A DNA stretch of 64,000 nt from Prevotella sp. Its GTDB lineage: Bacteria > Bacteroidota > Bacteroidia > Bacteroidales > Bacteroidaceae. A program made the translations under genes and the position numbers. The stretch is from NCBI GenBank assembly GCA_017623655.1, contig JAGAON010000008.1, positions 62,001 through 126,000 of the forward strand. The letters are read 5' to 3'. Positions within the stretch are counted from its first letter, which is position 1. The number at the start of each line of letters is the position of its first letter. The notes beneath the pieces were generated by a model that worked only from the letters and a program-made list of their open reading frames with translations, was not told where the DNA came from and ran no database searches. This document shows positions 44,976 through 53,554 of the stretch, in pieces.

Positions 44976-46139
44976 TTATCTTCGGAAATTTTCCTTTATC
45001 TTTTCTACTACTTCGTTGTAATCCATTCTCTTGTCTTTCAGAGCCTTTATTCTGTCATCAAAGACATTCTTCATCAAGACAGGAGATGCTGAATAGGAAA
45101 GATCCATAATGTTTTTGTCCAATTGACAAGACCATTTGCCATTGGAGTTCTTTGCAAACGCGGCACAATAACAATATTGGTCACTTGTATTACGCGGTAT
45201 TCTGTAAGATACTTGGTCTGCCTCCACTGGATTGTCATTGCCTTTTGCTATCTCGTCAAGTATTGTTCTTGCAATCAACGCATCAGGTGTAGCCAACAAA
45301 TTAACGAAATCATCCAAATCATTAGTAGAATATCCCAAGGTATAATAATTACTCGCATGAACCCCTTTCACTAACTTCCAATCCCAATATGATGATGTAA
45401 AAGCATTATATATTACGCTTACACTTGGACGACTGGCCGAATGTGCGGAAGTTACGAACTTCACTTTCGTTACAGGACCTCTCTGACCATTTTCATCATA
45501 AGCCAGGGCACACAAATAATAATCAGTATTCGGGGAGAGTTCTTCCAGCACATTGCCTACCGCAGCCTTTATGCTCTGCCTGTCATTCCTTGGATATCGC
45601 GTAGTCATACCTTCCAATGCTTCTGCAATACGGGTGTCTGACCATCCATTAGCCTCTGCGCTAAGGAAACCATACTTAAAGGAAGCCACTTTGTCGGAGT
45701 ACTCAATATCAAAAGCCGCGCTGTTACACATTGTGTAAATGTTGGTAAAGTTGATTACAGCATTCTGATACATGGGCAGCTGTTTGACTGTAACCGTCTG
45801 CGTCTTATCGCCAGAAGTCACGATGATAGTAGTACTGCGTTCTATGGCGGACTTGTTATCACCAAGAGCTGTTACCGTAACGCTTGAATTGCCATTGCCG
45901 CTTTTGGAAGACAGGTTAATCCAGTCCGCATCACAAGAGATGACCCAAGTGTGTGTCGCGGAGACCGTAAAGCTGGCCGATGCACCCTGAGTTGCCATAA
46001 GACTGATGTCCGTTGGAGTGACGGAAAGCGTCACCTCCGGGTTAACCGGGTCCGGGTCGTCCCCGCCACAGGCAGTGAAAGTTAATGATCCGAGTACTGT
46101 CAGCAGGATCATCGACAGGAAATAAAATTTATTTCTCAT
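44976..46139 (-). CDS. BACON-domain lipoprotein
   Basis: A 387-residue lipoprotein. The signal MRNKFYFLSMILLTVLGSLT with lipobox LTFTAC places the lipidated Cys at 24, followed by GGDD, an acidic pattern typical of surface-exported Bacteroidetes lipoproteins. Residues ~33-115 form a BACON domain (VTLSVTPTDISLMATQGA; CDADWINLSSKSGNGNSS; IIVTSGDKTQTVTVKQ). The remainder looks like two fibronectin-like sandwiches (SPNTDYYLCALAYDENGQRGP) plus a charged C-terminal helix. It precedes the C10 peptidase gene and may be its inhibitor, partner or substrate-binding factor (inference). The frame is open to 46220 but ATG 46139 starts the signal peptide. A long structured leader precedes it. Confidence 0.85.
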   Translation of the reverse strand: MRNKFYFLSMILLTVLGSLTFTACGGDDPDPVNPEVTLSVTPTDISLMATQGASASFTVSATHTWVISCDADWINLSSKSGNGNSSVTVTALGDNKSAIERSTTIIVTSGDKTQTVTVKQLPMYQNAVINFTNIYTMCNSAAFDIEYSDKVASFKYGFLSAEANGWSDTRIAEALEGMTTRYPRNDRQSIKAAVGNVLEELSPNTDYYLCALAYDENGQRGPVTKVKFVTSAHSASRPSVSVIYNAFTSSYWDWKLVKGVHASNYYTLGYSTNDLDDFVNLLATPDALIARTILDEIAKGNDNPVEADQVSYRIPRNTSDQYCYCAAFAKNSNGKWSCQLDKNIMDLSYSASPVLMKNVFDDRIKALKDKRMDYNEVVEKIKENFRR

Positions 46140-46218
46140 AATAAAGGAAAAAATAAAGTTCCCCGCTGACCCCTCGCAAGGTAAATGTAACTGTAATGAA
46201 TGGTTATATACAAAACAC

Positions 46219-46545
46219 AAAAACGTGGGTCAGCACATCCACTTATCCGCTGCTTTAGGCCCTGAGAAAGCCCTTATTGGTAAACAAGTGGAGTGTCTGC
46301 CCACGCCGTATGTACCCACGTGTCACCGAAAAGCGTGCAAGAGGACAAGAAACATATCCTCTGCACACTCCGGGACACAGTTATAGCATACCCGTAGCAT
46401 ACACTTCCGCAATGTTTCTTGACCAATAATCTTGAATTTCTCAGGTTCAAAGCAGCCAATAGACAAGGCGTTAGTGACGCTTCTATATCATGTATAGTCC
46501 CGCCCTTCCGCTCATCCTCTTACGACAGCATGGCGTGGGCAGTAC
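46219..46545 (-). ncRNA. Candidate structured leader RNA / small RNA
   Basis: A promoter at 46550-46579 predicts a transcript starting near 46545. It has long-range complementarities: 46532-46542 with 46297-46307 (11 bp, CTGCCCACGCC), 46334-46345 with 46357-46367 (hairpin), the 10-base loop segment 46346-46355 with 46412-46421, 46238-46244 with 46286-46292 (7 bp), and 46224-46230 with 46314-46320 (7 bp) directly followed by five U. The last helix crosses the 5' helix, so they are mutually exclusive or pseudoknotted, as in attenuators. It ends about 80 bases before the lipoprotein ATG. I see no tmRNA, RNase P or SRP hallmark. It could be an independent small RNA or a regulatory leader. Confidence 0.5.
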
Positions 46546-46549
46546 GGTG

Positions 46550-46579
46550 CAAAGGTAAGGATATTTTCTGAAACAGCAA
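46550..46579 (-). promoter_or_regulatory. Promoter of the leader RNA / lipoprotein-peptidase operon
   Basis: Minus strand: TTG at 46577-46579, a 19-base spacer, TACCTTTG at 46550-46557, about 410 bases before the lipoprotein ATG. A weaker TACCTTGC box occurs close to the ATG. Confidence 0.75.
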
Positions 46580-46784
46580 AGGATTCCGGCATATTTTTTA
46601 CTTTTCCCTCCACAATTTTACCGTCACGGAAAGGGGGCAAAAACACCTGTTCAAAAAACAGCCACAAACCACCCCCGCCGTAATCAGGTGCTAATTACCG
46701 TGTAATCAGCACCCTTTTACAATGGCCTCCGTAACCCGTCGCGGAACGGCGCACGGCAGAATCACCATTTTTACGTCTTTTTAT
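46580..46784. other. Rest of the gap ahead of nif3
   Basis: Together with 46140-46579 this forms the 712-base gap between the lipoprotein and nif3. This part holds only 22-bp array copy 8 and C/A-rich sequence; no gene is visible. Confidence 0.6.
46680..46720. repeat. 22-bp modular repeat array, copy 8 (two units)
   Basis: The shortest copy: AATCAGGTGCTAATTAC then AATCAGCACCCTTTTAC, one 22-bp step. It is the only copy placed between two divergent transcription units. Confidence 0.88.
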
Positions 46785-46815
46785 TTGGCCGAATGGGATT
46801 TTATTAGTAACTTTG
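46785..46815 (+). promoter_or_regulatory. Promoter of the nif3 gene cluster
   Basis: TTG at 46785-46787, a 20-base spacer, TAACTTTG at 46808-46815, 37 bases before the GTG start. Confidence 0.78.
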
Positions 46816-46851
46816 CAGCAGGAAAAAACAATATAATACATATCACATAGC

Positions 46852-47637
46852 GTGAAAATAAAGGATGTAACAAGTGCCCTTGAGTGTTTCGCGCCTTTGC
46901 CCTTGCAGGAAGACTACGACAATGCCGGCCTGCAAGTAGGATTGACGGAGGCGGAAGTTTCAGGGGTATTATTATGTTTGGACGTGACGGAGGCCACCGT
47001 GTGCGAGGCGAAAGAGAAGGGGTGCAACATGATAGTGGCGCACCACCCGCTCATCTTCCGCAAGCTGCGGCACATCACTTCCGAGGATTATGTGCAGCGG
47101 TGCGTGATGGACGCCATAAAAAACGACATCACCATCGTGGCGATGCACACCAACCTCGACAGTGTAAAGGGCGGAGTGAACAACATGATAGCCCGCAAAC
47201 TGGGACTGACGGACGTGGAAATGCTCGGCCACCGCACACTTGGCGACACGGAGGCGGGCGTAGGCGTGACGGGAAACATGGCGGAACCGCTAACGGCGGA
47301 GGACTTCATAGCCAAGGTAAAGACCGTGTTCCACGCCGGATGCGTCATGACAAACGAGCCTTTACGGCGGCCGATAAGGAAAGTGGCGGTGTGTGGCGGC
47401 TCCGGGGCTTTTGCCCTGCAACAGGCCGTGGAAGCCGGTGCTGACGCGTTCCTGACGGGCGAGATGCACTACCATGAGTACTTCGGGCGGGAACAGCAGA
47501 TACAGATTGCCGTAACAGGGCATTACGAAAGCGAGCAGTTCACCATCAGCCTGTTGGAGGAAATAATCAACGACCGGTGCCCGGAGGTACGGACTGTACA
47601 GACGGAGACGTGCACCAACCCGATAAGGTATTATTGA
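46852..47637 (+). CDS. NIF3-like dinuclear metal-centre protein
   Basis: A 261-residue protein of the NIF3/YqfO family, cytoplasmic hexamers with two metal ions per subunit; some members act as GTP cyclohydrolase I-like enzymes, but the function is generally unknown. Metal ligands are in MIVAHHPLIFRKL and AMHTNLDSVKGGVNN. The C-terminal VAVCGGSGAFALQQAVEAGADAFLTGEMHYHEYF and VTGHYESEQ complete the site. The start codon is GTG at 46852 (GTGAAAATAAAG), supported by the promoter at 46785-46815 and by homology of MKIKDVTSALECFAP to the family start. It is followed 44 bases later by the zinc-ribbon gene. Confidence 0.92.
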   Translation: MKIKDVTSALECFAPLPLQEDYDNAGLQVGLTEAEVSGVLLCLDVTEATVCEAKEKGCNMIVAHHPLIFRKLRHITSEDYVQRCVMDAIKNDITIVAMHTNLDSVKGGVNNMIARKLGLTDVEMLGHRTLGDTEAGVGVTGNMAEPLTAEDFIAKVKTVFHAGCVMTNEPLRRPIRKVAVCGGSGAFALQQAVEAGADAFLTGEMHYHEYFGREQQIQIAVTGHYESEQFTISLLEEIINDRCPEVRTVQTETCTNPIRYY

Positions 47638-47681
47638 ACAAAAGGACATATACACTTAAAACCATAACAAACAACAAGAAA

Positions 47682-48497
47682 ATGGCAAGAAAAGACCCGA
47701 AAGATCTTACGGTGGAAGAGAAGCTGAAAGCCCTCTTCCAGTTGCAGACCACTCTATCGCAGATTGACGAGAAGCGCGCACTGCGCGGCGAACTGCCCCT
47801 CGAAGTGGAAGACTTGGAGAACGAGGTGGAAGGACTCAGCGTGCGTTTGGACAAGATAACGCAGGAGATAGAAGACCTGCGCAACGCCGTCAAGCAGCGT
47901 TCGGCTGACGTGGAAGAGGCGAAAGCCAGCGTGGAACGCTACACAAAACAGCTGGACGAGGTGAAGAACAACCGCGAATATGACACGCTGACAAAGGAGA
48001 TAGAGTTCCAGACGCTGGAAATAGAGCTGTGCGCCAAGAAGATACGCGAGGCCGAGCAGCGCATAAGTGACCGTGAACGAGACAAGGAAAGGGTGGAAGA
48101 CCTGATCAACGACCGTGAGCGTGACTTGGAAGACAAGCGCGGGGAACTGGACGAGATAATGCAGGAGACACGCGAAGAGGAGGACATCCTGAAAGCGAAG
48201 GCAAAGGATCTCGAGCTGAAAATAGAGACAAGACTGCTCCAAAGCTTCAAGCGCATACGCAAGAATGCACGCAACGGACTCGGAATAGTATATGTTCAGC
48301 GTGACGCCTGCGGCGGTTGCTTCAACAAGATACCGCCACAGAGGCAGCTGGACGTGAAGATGCACAAGAAGATTATCGTGTGCGAGCACTGCGGACGCAT
48401 ACTCATCGACCCTGAACTGGCCGGCGTCAAGGTGGAGAGCACCGTGGCGGAGAAGCCGAAACGCAAGCGTACCACACGCAAAAAGGCGGAAGAATAA
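47682..48497 (+). CDS. Coiled-coil zinc-ribbon protein (CT398/DUF164 family)
   Basis: A 271-residue protein with a very long charged coiled coil (residues ~10-190, many Glu/Lys/Arg heptads such as LDEVKNNREYDTLTKEIEF) and a C-terminal C4 zinc ribbon: CGGC near residue 205 and CEHC (IVCEHCGRIL) about 30 residues later. A basic tail KPKRKRTTRKK follows. It is conserved next to nif3 in Bacteroidetes; the role is unknown but a nucleic-acid-linked function is suggested. ATG 47682 is preferred over the open frame to 47577. Its stop overlaps the agmatine deiminase ATG (TAATG). Confidence 0.9.
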   Translation: MARKDPKDLTVEEKLKALFQLQTTLSQIDEKRALRGELPLEVEDLENEVEGLSVRLDKITQEIEDLRNAVKQRSADVEEAKASVERYTKQLDEVKNNREYDTLTKEIEFQTLEIELCAKKIREAEQRISDRERDKERVEDLINDRERDLEDKRGELDEIMQETREEEDILKAKAKDLELKIETRLLQSFKRIRKNARNGLGIVYVQRDACGGCFNKIPPQRQLDVKMHKKIIVCEHCGRILIDPELAGVKVESTVAEKPKRKRTTRKKAEE

Positions 48498-49615
48498 TGA
48501 AGCGTGACATCTGCCTTCCGGCGGAATGGGAACCTCAGAGCCTGGTGATGCTTACGTGGCCTCACCAGGCTACTGACTGGAAACCGTTTCTGCAAGACAT
48601 CACCGAGACCTACGTGCAGATGGTTTCGGCCATTACACGGTATGAGCCTGTCGTGATTGCCACGCCACATCCCATACAGGTAGGGGCATTATTGGGCGGC
48701 AGACTGCCCAAAGAGCAGATGACAAAGGTATATATATGCCACTGCAAGACAAACGACACATGGGCACGTGACCACGGTCCGATAACGTTAAAGGAACGTT
48801 CTTCCGGCAACGGCGGTACCGACACTAACCGCAGCAGGAGCGCACTGACCATGCTGGACTTCCGCTTCAACGGCTGGGGAGAGAAGTTTCAGGCCGACCT
48901 TGACAACCTCGTCACAAGACAGTTGCACGCCGACGGCGCGTTTGACACGGCGGAAAACGGTACGCCGAGGCTGTCGGACAACGATGACTTCGTGCTGGAA
49001 GGCGGGGCGATAGAAAGCGACGGCAAGGGGACTGTGTTCACAACGTCTTTCTGTCTGCTTGCCCCTAACCGCAACCAGCCGCTCGATCAGGACGAGATAG
49101 AGGAGGAACTGCGTTTCAGACTGAAAGCGAAAAGGATAGTATGGCTGCACCATGGCTCGCTGAAAGGAGACGATACGGACGGCCACATAGACACGACCGT
49201 GCGGTTGGCACCGGATGATACCATCCTGTATAACAAGTGTTACGACAGCAACGATGAGCAATACGAGGACTTTCTCGCCCTTGAAGAGGAACTGAGAGCG
49301 CTCCGCACCACCGACGGAAAGCCTTACAGGCTGATTCCTTTGCCACAACCCGCGGCCATATATGACAACGGCGGGACGCTGAGTGACCGCAAAGAGGATG
49401 ACAGCTATGAGCGTCTGCCGGCCACATACGCCAACTTCCTTATAATAAACGGTGCGGTAATAGTGCCTACATACAACCAACCTAACAACGACAAGGCCGC
49501 CTGCAAGGCCATAGCGGATGCCTTTCCCGGCAGGGATATAGTGCCGATAGACTCGCGGACCATCATTCGTCAGCACGGCTCCATACACTGTTGCACCATG
49601 CAAGTGCCGCTGTAA
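48497..49615 (+). CDS. aguA: Agmatine deiminase
   Basis: A peptidyl-arginine-deiminase-fold enzyme that converts agmatine to N-carbamoylputrescine and ammonia. The 372 residues show PAEWEPQSLVMLTWPH, NDTWARDHGPITL, the substrate-binding DFRFNGWGEKF, EGGAIESDG, and the His/Asp motif GDDTDGHIDT. The catalytic Cys365 lies in GSIHCCTMQVPL at the C-terminus. It overlaps the zinc-ribbon gene by one base and is followed by aguB, completing arginine-decarboxylase-route putrescine synthesis. Confidence 0.94.
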   Translation: MKRDICLPAEWEPQSLVMLTWPHQATDWKPFLQDITETYVQMVSAITRYEPVVIATPHPIQVGALLGGRLPKEQMTKVYICHCKTNDTWARDHGPITLKERSSGNGGTDTNRSRSALTMLDFRFNGWGEKFQADLDNLVTRQLHADGAFDTAENGTPRLSDNDDFVLEGGAIESDGKGTVFTTSFCLLAPNRNQPLDQDEIEEELRFRLKAKRIVWLHHGSLKGDDTDGHIDTTVRLAPDDTILYNKCYDSNDEQYEDFLALEEELRALRTTDGKPYRLIPLPQPAAIYDNGGTLSDRKEDDSYERLPATYANFLIINGAVIVPTYNQPNNDKAACKAIADAFPGRDIVPIDSRTIIRQHGSIHCCTMQVPL

Positions 49616-49707
49616 ACACCACCAACACCCGGCTTTGCCGCTTTCATGGTTGCGAAACAACGGAGAAAGAACCTTTAACCTACAACCGAAAAACAAAATA
49701 CTTACCA

Positions 49708-50592
49708 ATGAAGGAACTGAAAATCGGAATACTGCAACAGCACAATGTTGCGAGCAGAGAGACCAACATGACACGTCTTGCCGAGGGAATCGTAGATCTC
49801 GCACGGCGTGGGGCGGAGCTGATAGTGCTGCAAGAACTGCACAACAGCCTTTACTTCTGCCAGACGGAAGACGTTGACCGTTTCGACCTTGCGGAGCCTA
49901 TACCCGGCCCTTCCACGCGTTTCTTCGGCGACTTGGCAAAAGCTCTCGGCGTGGTCATCGTAACATCGCTCTTTGAAAAGCGCGCTCCCGGACTGTATCA
50001 CAATACCGCCGTGGTCATAGAACGTGACGGTTCCATCGCGGGAACGTACCGGAAGATGCACATACCGGACGACCCCGCCTACTACGAGAAGTTCTATTTC
50101 ACTCCCGGAGACCTCGGTTTCGAGCCGATAGACACATCGGTCGGCCGTCTCGGAGTGCTCGTTTGCTGGGATCAATGGTATCCCGAAGCAGCGCGTCTGA
50201 TGGCACTTGCAGGGGCGGAGATACTCATTTACCCCACAGCCATAGGCTATGCGGCGAGCGATACGCCGCAAGAACAACAGAGACAGCGTGAGGCATGGAC
50301 GACAGTACAGCGCGGTCACGCCGTGGCAAACGGCCTTCCGGTCGTGGCAGTGAACCGTGTCGGCTTTGAACCTGACCCAAGTCACCAGACGCCGGGCATC
50401 CAGTTCTGGGGTTCTTCCTTTGTGGCCGGACCGCAAGGAGAGCTTTTCTACCGTGCGTCTGACAACGAAGAGGAGAGCGTAATAGTCAACATAGACCTCG
50501 ATCACAGCGAAGATGTGCGCCGATGGTGGCCTTTCCTCCGTGACAGGCGCATCGACCAGTATGGCGAAATACTCAAAAGATTCCGCAAATAG
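49708..50592 (+). CDS. aguB: N-carbamoylputrescine amidase
   Basis: A nitrilase-superfamily hydrolase that turns N-carbamoylputrescine into putrescine, CO2 and ammonia. The 294 residues carry the triad Glu43 (VLQELHNSLYF), Lys116 (GTYRKMHIPDD) and Cys153 (GVLVCWDQWYPEAARLM). GFEPDPSHQTPGIQFWGSSFVAGPQG is typical of this subgroup. ATG 49708 is preferred to the open extension at 49591. It is placed 92 bases after aguA. A terminator follows at 50639-50683. Confidence 0.94.
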   Translation: MKELKIGILQQHNVASRETNMTRLAEGIVDLARRGAELIVLQELHNSLYFCQTEDVDRFDLAEPIPGPSTRFFGDLAKALGVVIVTSLFEKRAPGLYHNTAVVIERDGSIAGTYRKMHIPDDPAYYEKFYFTPGDLGFEPIDTSVGRLGVLVCWDQWYPEAARLMALAGAEILIYPTAIGYAASDTPQEQQRQREAWTTVQRGHAVANGLPVVAVNRVGFEPDPSHQTPGIQFWGSSFVAGPQGELFYRASDNEEESVIVNIDLDHSEDVRRWWPFLRDRRIDQYGEILKRFRK

Positions 50593-50638
50593 CCTCTTAC
50601 AGCCGCTGTAAGGCCTTTGCACAACAAAGACGAACAAC

Positions 50639-50683
50639 GCCCTCTTCCCCTCTGACACAGAGCGAGGGAAGGGGGCTTTTCTT
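50639..50683 (+). terminator. Intrinsic terminator after aguB
   Basis: GCCCTCTTCCCCTC pairs with GAGGGAAGGGGGC, followed by TTTTCTT. It ends nine bases before the holA start, so holA may be expressed by readthrough or from its own start. Confidence 0.78.
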
Positions 50684-50691
50684 ATTTATCT

Positions 50692-51738
50692 ATGGCAGAA
50701 AAGAAACACAACACCCTTGAAACATACAAGCAGCTCATCGCGAACCTTAGCCGCGGACAGCTCTCGCCGGTATATCTTCTGATGGGAGAGGAAAGCTATT
50801 ACATCGACAAAATAAGCGACTGGCTCACCGCTAACCTGCTGAAAGAGGAGGAAAAGGACTTCAACCTGCACATACTGTACGGCGCTGACGTGACGGCAAG
50901 GCAGGTAATGGACGAGGCGAGACGCTTCCCCATGATGGCGGAGCGGCAGGTTATCATCGTGAAAGAGGCTCAGGCGATGAAGGACATAGAAGCGTTGGAG
51001 AAGTATATGGACAAGCCTGTTAGCACGACTGTGCTCGTTTTATGCTACAAAGGGGGCGTAATCGACGGCAGAAAGAAACTGACGGCCAAGGCGGAGGCGT
51101 GCGGTACGGTCTTCATCAGCGAGGCTCCACGCTACGACAGGGAGATAATCGCTTTCCTGAACGAATACATCAAGCGCCCGGAATACAACGCCACAATAGA
51201 CCAAAGGGCCGCACTGGTAATGGCGGCACACATCGGCGGCGACCTGAAACGCCTGTCCTCGGAACTCGACAAGCTGCTGTTGTCATTCCCACCCGGTGCT
51301 CCCCGCAAGATAACCGCCGAGCTAATAGAACAGAAGATAGGCATAAGCAAGAACTACAACGTCTTTGAACTGCGTGAAGCACTTATCAACCGTGACGCTC
51401 TTAAAGCCCATAGAATCGCCAAATACTTTGATGAAAACCCCAAAGCAGGCGGTCTTTTCGCACTGCTTCCGCAGACATTCAGTTTTTTCCAAAACCTGAT
51501 GCTTGCATACTATGCTCCAAAGCCTATTACGGAGACTGCCATTATGTCACAGTTGGGGCTAAAAACTCCATGGGCAACACGTGACTATCTCACCGCGATG
51601 CGCAACTTTCCGGCACGCAAAACCATACAGATCATTTCCAAAATAAGGGAGATTGACGCGCGTTCCAAAGGCCTTGACAACGCCAACACAGCCCCCGGAG
51701 AACTGCTTAAAGAGCTTATAGCTTTCATACTTAATTGA
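50692..51738 (+). CDS. holA: DNA polymerase III subunit delta
   Basis: Clamp-loader subunit that opens the beta clamp, 348 residues. Family signatures are SPVYLLMGEESYYIDKISDWL near the N-terminus, DEARRFPMMAERQVIIVKEAQ, and the third-domain VFELREALINRDALKAHRIAKYF and LLPQTFSFFQNLMLAY. There is no P-loop, as usual in delta. It starts nine bases after the aguB terminator hairpin. Its customary Bacteroidetes neighbour, the HsdR-N-like gene, is at 41549-41995 instead. Confidence 0.94.
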   Translation: MAEKKHNTLETYKQLIANLSRGQLSPVYLLMGEESYYIDKISDWLTANLLKEEEKDFNLHILYGADVTARQVMDEARRFPMMAERQVIIVKEAQAMKDIEALEKYMDKPVSTTVLVLCYKGGVIDGRKKLTAKAEACGTVFISEAPRYDREIIAFLNEYIKRPEYNATIDQRAALVMAAHIGGDLKRLSSELDKLLLSFPPGAPRKITAELIEQKIGISKNYNVFELREALINRDALKAHRIAKYFDENPKAGGLFALLPQTFSFFQNLMLAYYAPKPITETAIMSQLGLKTPWATRDYLTAMRNFPARKTIQIISKIREIDARSKGLDNANTAPGELLKELIAFILN

Positions 51739-51788
51739 GTCCATGGAATAAAGGGAATCACATTACCGCCACACGTCATACATAACAC

Positions 51789-51826
51789 AAGAGGAAGGGC
51801 TCAAACCTTTCCTCTTTTTTATTTTC
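51789..51826 (+). terminator. Intrinsic terminator after holA
   Basis: GAGGAAGGG (51791-51799) pairs with CCTTTCCTC (51806-51814) around CTCAAA, followed by a T-run. Confidence 0.85.
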
Positions 51827-52772
51827 CCCCATACCCAAACAGCATACAAAGCATAGCGGACACACTTGCTCTTCAATGACAATACAGCACACTTTTCCGT
51901 CTCCATACATACAGCTCCAACCCTACAAGACATAGTTCGGGCAATCATGACAGCAGCGTTTTCAGCACACTATAAGCACTCACAGAAATGCTCTAAAAAT
52001 GTAAATTCACTGCAAAAAGCCCCTGATAACAACGCTAAAAACGCACTTTTAAGGCCTTTTTTAGGGCAAAAATCAACAAAAACACCCCAAAACACGTTGT
52101 TTTCACTCTAAAATCAATTTTTAGACAGAACCTTTTTTCTTGCCTTTCTCGCTCATTTTCAACCGTTTCCGTCATTTATTCCTCTTTTAGAATGGCGTAT
52201 TTCCATCCGCTTTCAGCTTTATCCACGTATAGAAAAAACATTAAATTCTGCGCTTGTCAACACCCTCAGATAATACCGTGCAACCATTTTTAAGATTCCA
52301 CTTTTACGACTTTACATTTTAATATGCAAATAATCTTCTTGTAATATATAAACAACGACAATACTACACATCTATACATACTGCATATTTTGCTTTCTAT
52401 ATTTATATTTATATTTATATACAAGAATAAGAATGATGCATTTCTGAATTTTTATCCAATGCACAAAATACTATATAATACACTATATATCAATATAATA
52501 TCAATCTTATAACAGCATGACATACACTTTATTTTATCATATTTCGCTTCGTTTTATGAATATACTGCATTTTATCCTGTTTCGTTCTGTAATTACTTAT
52601 TTTAGACCCAGTTCTTTATGTTTTCCTGTTGAATATAATTATATTGTATTGTTTAGGTATATAAATATACAAATTTATAATCAACAAGTTTGCAACTATA
52701 AACTGACGCTATTGTATTTTGTATCAACAAACATAAAAGTATATTATTGCTTTCAAAATAACTTTATATTTG

Positions 52773-52803
52773 TTGCACGATTCAAAGATTTTGATTAACT
52801 TTG
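52773..52803 (+). promoter_or_regulatory. Promoter of the XRE regulator
   Basis: TTG at 52773-52775, a 20-base spacer, TAACTTTG at 52796-52803; the leader is about 220 bases. Confidence 0.7.
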
Positions 52804-52948
52804 TAAAAAGTTTCAATTAAGGGGTAAGAACGCTGTTTTTGCGATGCTGCCAACAGCAAAACGGGACGTAAAATACCACATACAGCAATGGCAGTAGTTT
52901 CAAGACGTGCATAAATATATAATGTACTCTACCCCAAAATGAATGCGA

Positions 52949-52991
52949 GAATTCCGCGCAAGAAACCAAACGGGAAATTCTGCGCGAAAAA
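52949..52991 (+). promoter_or_regulatory. Direct repeat in the XRE leader, possible operator
   Basis: GAATTCCGCGCAAGAAA and GAAATTCTGCGCGAAAAA, the AATTC cores 26 bases apart, lie 40-80 bases before the XRE ATG. They could be autoregulatory binding sites. Confidence 0.35.
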
Positions 52992-53029
52992 ATCAGCGAA
53001 GAAAATAACGCATAAAAACCTACCATAAA

Positions 53030-53554
53030 ATGAAAGACAGAATCCGACAACTGATGGAAGCGCAGCACATGAACCAGCAGACGTTCGCCACGTGCACCGG
53101 CATCAGCACGGCATCACTCAGCAGTATCTTCACCGGGCGCACCCGCCCTACCCTCAATCATGTTGATGCCATTCTGGAAAAGTTCCCCAATGTCAATCCG
53201 CTATGGTTGCTGAAAGGAACAGGAGGAATGATGCTGTCCTCTGACAACAACGCCACCGCCAGCGGTTCCACAACCGACGGCACGCCGGAAGGTTCTCAAA
53301 ACACTTCTGCACCAGGCTTCAACAGCACATTACAAAGTTCTGCCAATATGACAGTAGAGCCTACCTTATTCAGTAATCCGAATGCAGGGACTCAACAAAG
53401 AATATCCACTCCGAATGCAGGGGCAAAAATACCGTCGAGTTTTCATTTTGAGACCGAACAAAAAGTGGTACTGCCTCAACGAAAAATCACAGAGATAAGG
53501 ATATTCTACGATGACCAGACGTGGGAGACGTTTGTGCCCAAGAAAGAGAAATAA
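53030..53554 (+). CDS. XRE-type helix-turn-helix regulator
   Basis: A 174-residue DNA-binding protein. Residues 1-65 form an XRE HTH (IRQLMEAQHMNQQTFATCTGISTASLSSIFTGRTRPTLNHVDAIL), then PLWLLKGTGGMML, a repressor-like motif. The middle is low-complexity and rich in Ser/Thr/Asn/Gly (residues ~75-140, including a repeated PNAG). The C-terminus RKITEIRIFYDDQTWETFVP is a conserved small module in Bacteroidetes regulators. There is no toxin partner next to it, and it follows an AT-rich island. Its targets are unknown. Confidence 0.88.
   Translation: MKDRIRQLMEAQHMNQQTFATCTGISTASLSSIFTGRTRPTLNHVDAILEKFPNVNPLWLLKGTGGMMLSSDNNATASGSTTDGTPEGSQNTSAPGFNSTLQSSANMTVEPTLFSNPNAGTQQRISTPNAGAKIPSSFHFETEQKVVLPQRKITEIRIFYDDQTWETFVPKKEK

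Larger units (their letters stand above)
51739..53029. other. AT-rich 1.3-kb non-coding island ahead of the XRE gene
   Basis: Starts with the holA terminator (51789-51826). Between about 52100 and 52810 the DNA is strongly AT-rich with runs such as TATTTATATTTATATTT, unlike the GC-rich neighbours. Short open frames at 51866-52111 and 52517-52798 lack believable composition. The promoter of the XRE gene (52773-52803) and its 220-base leader occupy the end. It may be a horizontally acquired or regulatory region. Confidence 0.6.

Noticed and set aside
46219..46545. Leader RNA as tmRNA, RNase P RNA or SRP RNA
   Set aside because: No tRNA-like end with TTCGAAT, no GAGGAAAGTCC-type P4 sequence and no GGAAGG-type SRP tip as expected; 6S-like closing helix is only superficially similar.
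51866..52111. 81-residue open frame in the AT-rich island
   Set aside because: No recognisable domain, promoter or ribosome site; composition is like surrounding non-coding DNA.
52517..52798. 93-residue open frame in the AT-rich island
   Set aside because: Phe/Tyr/Ile-rich product expected from AT-rich non-coding DNA, and it runs over the XRE promoter.
53030..53554. XRE gene as antitoxin of a toxin-antitoxin pair
   Set aside because: No small co-directional partner gene; flanks are an AT-rich non-coding region and repeats.
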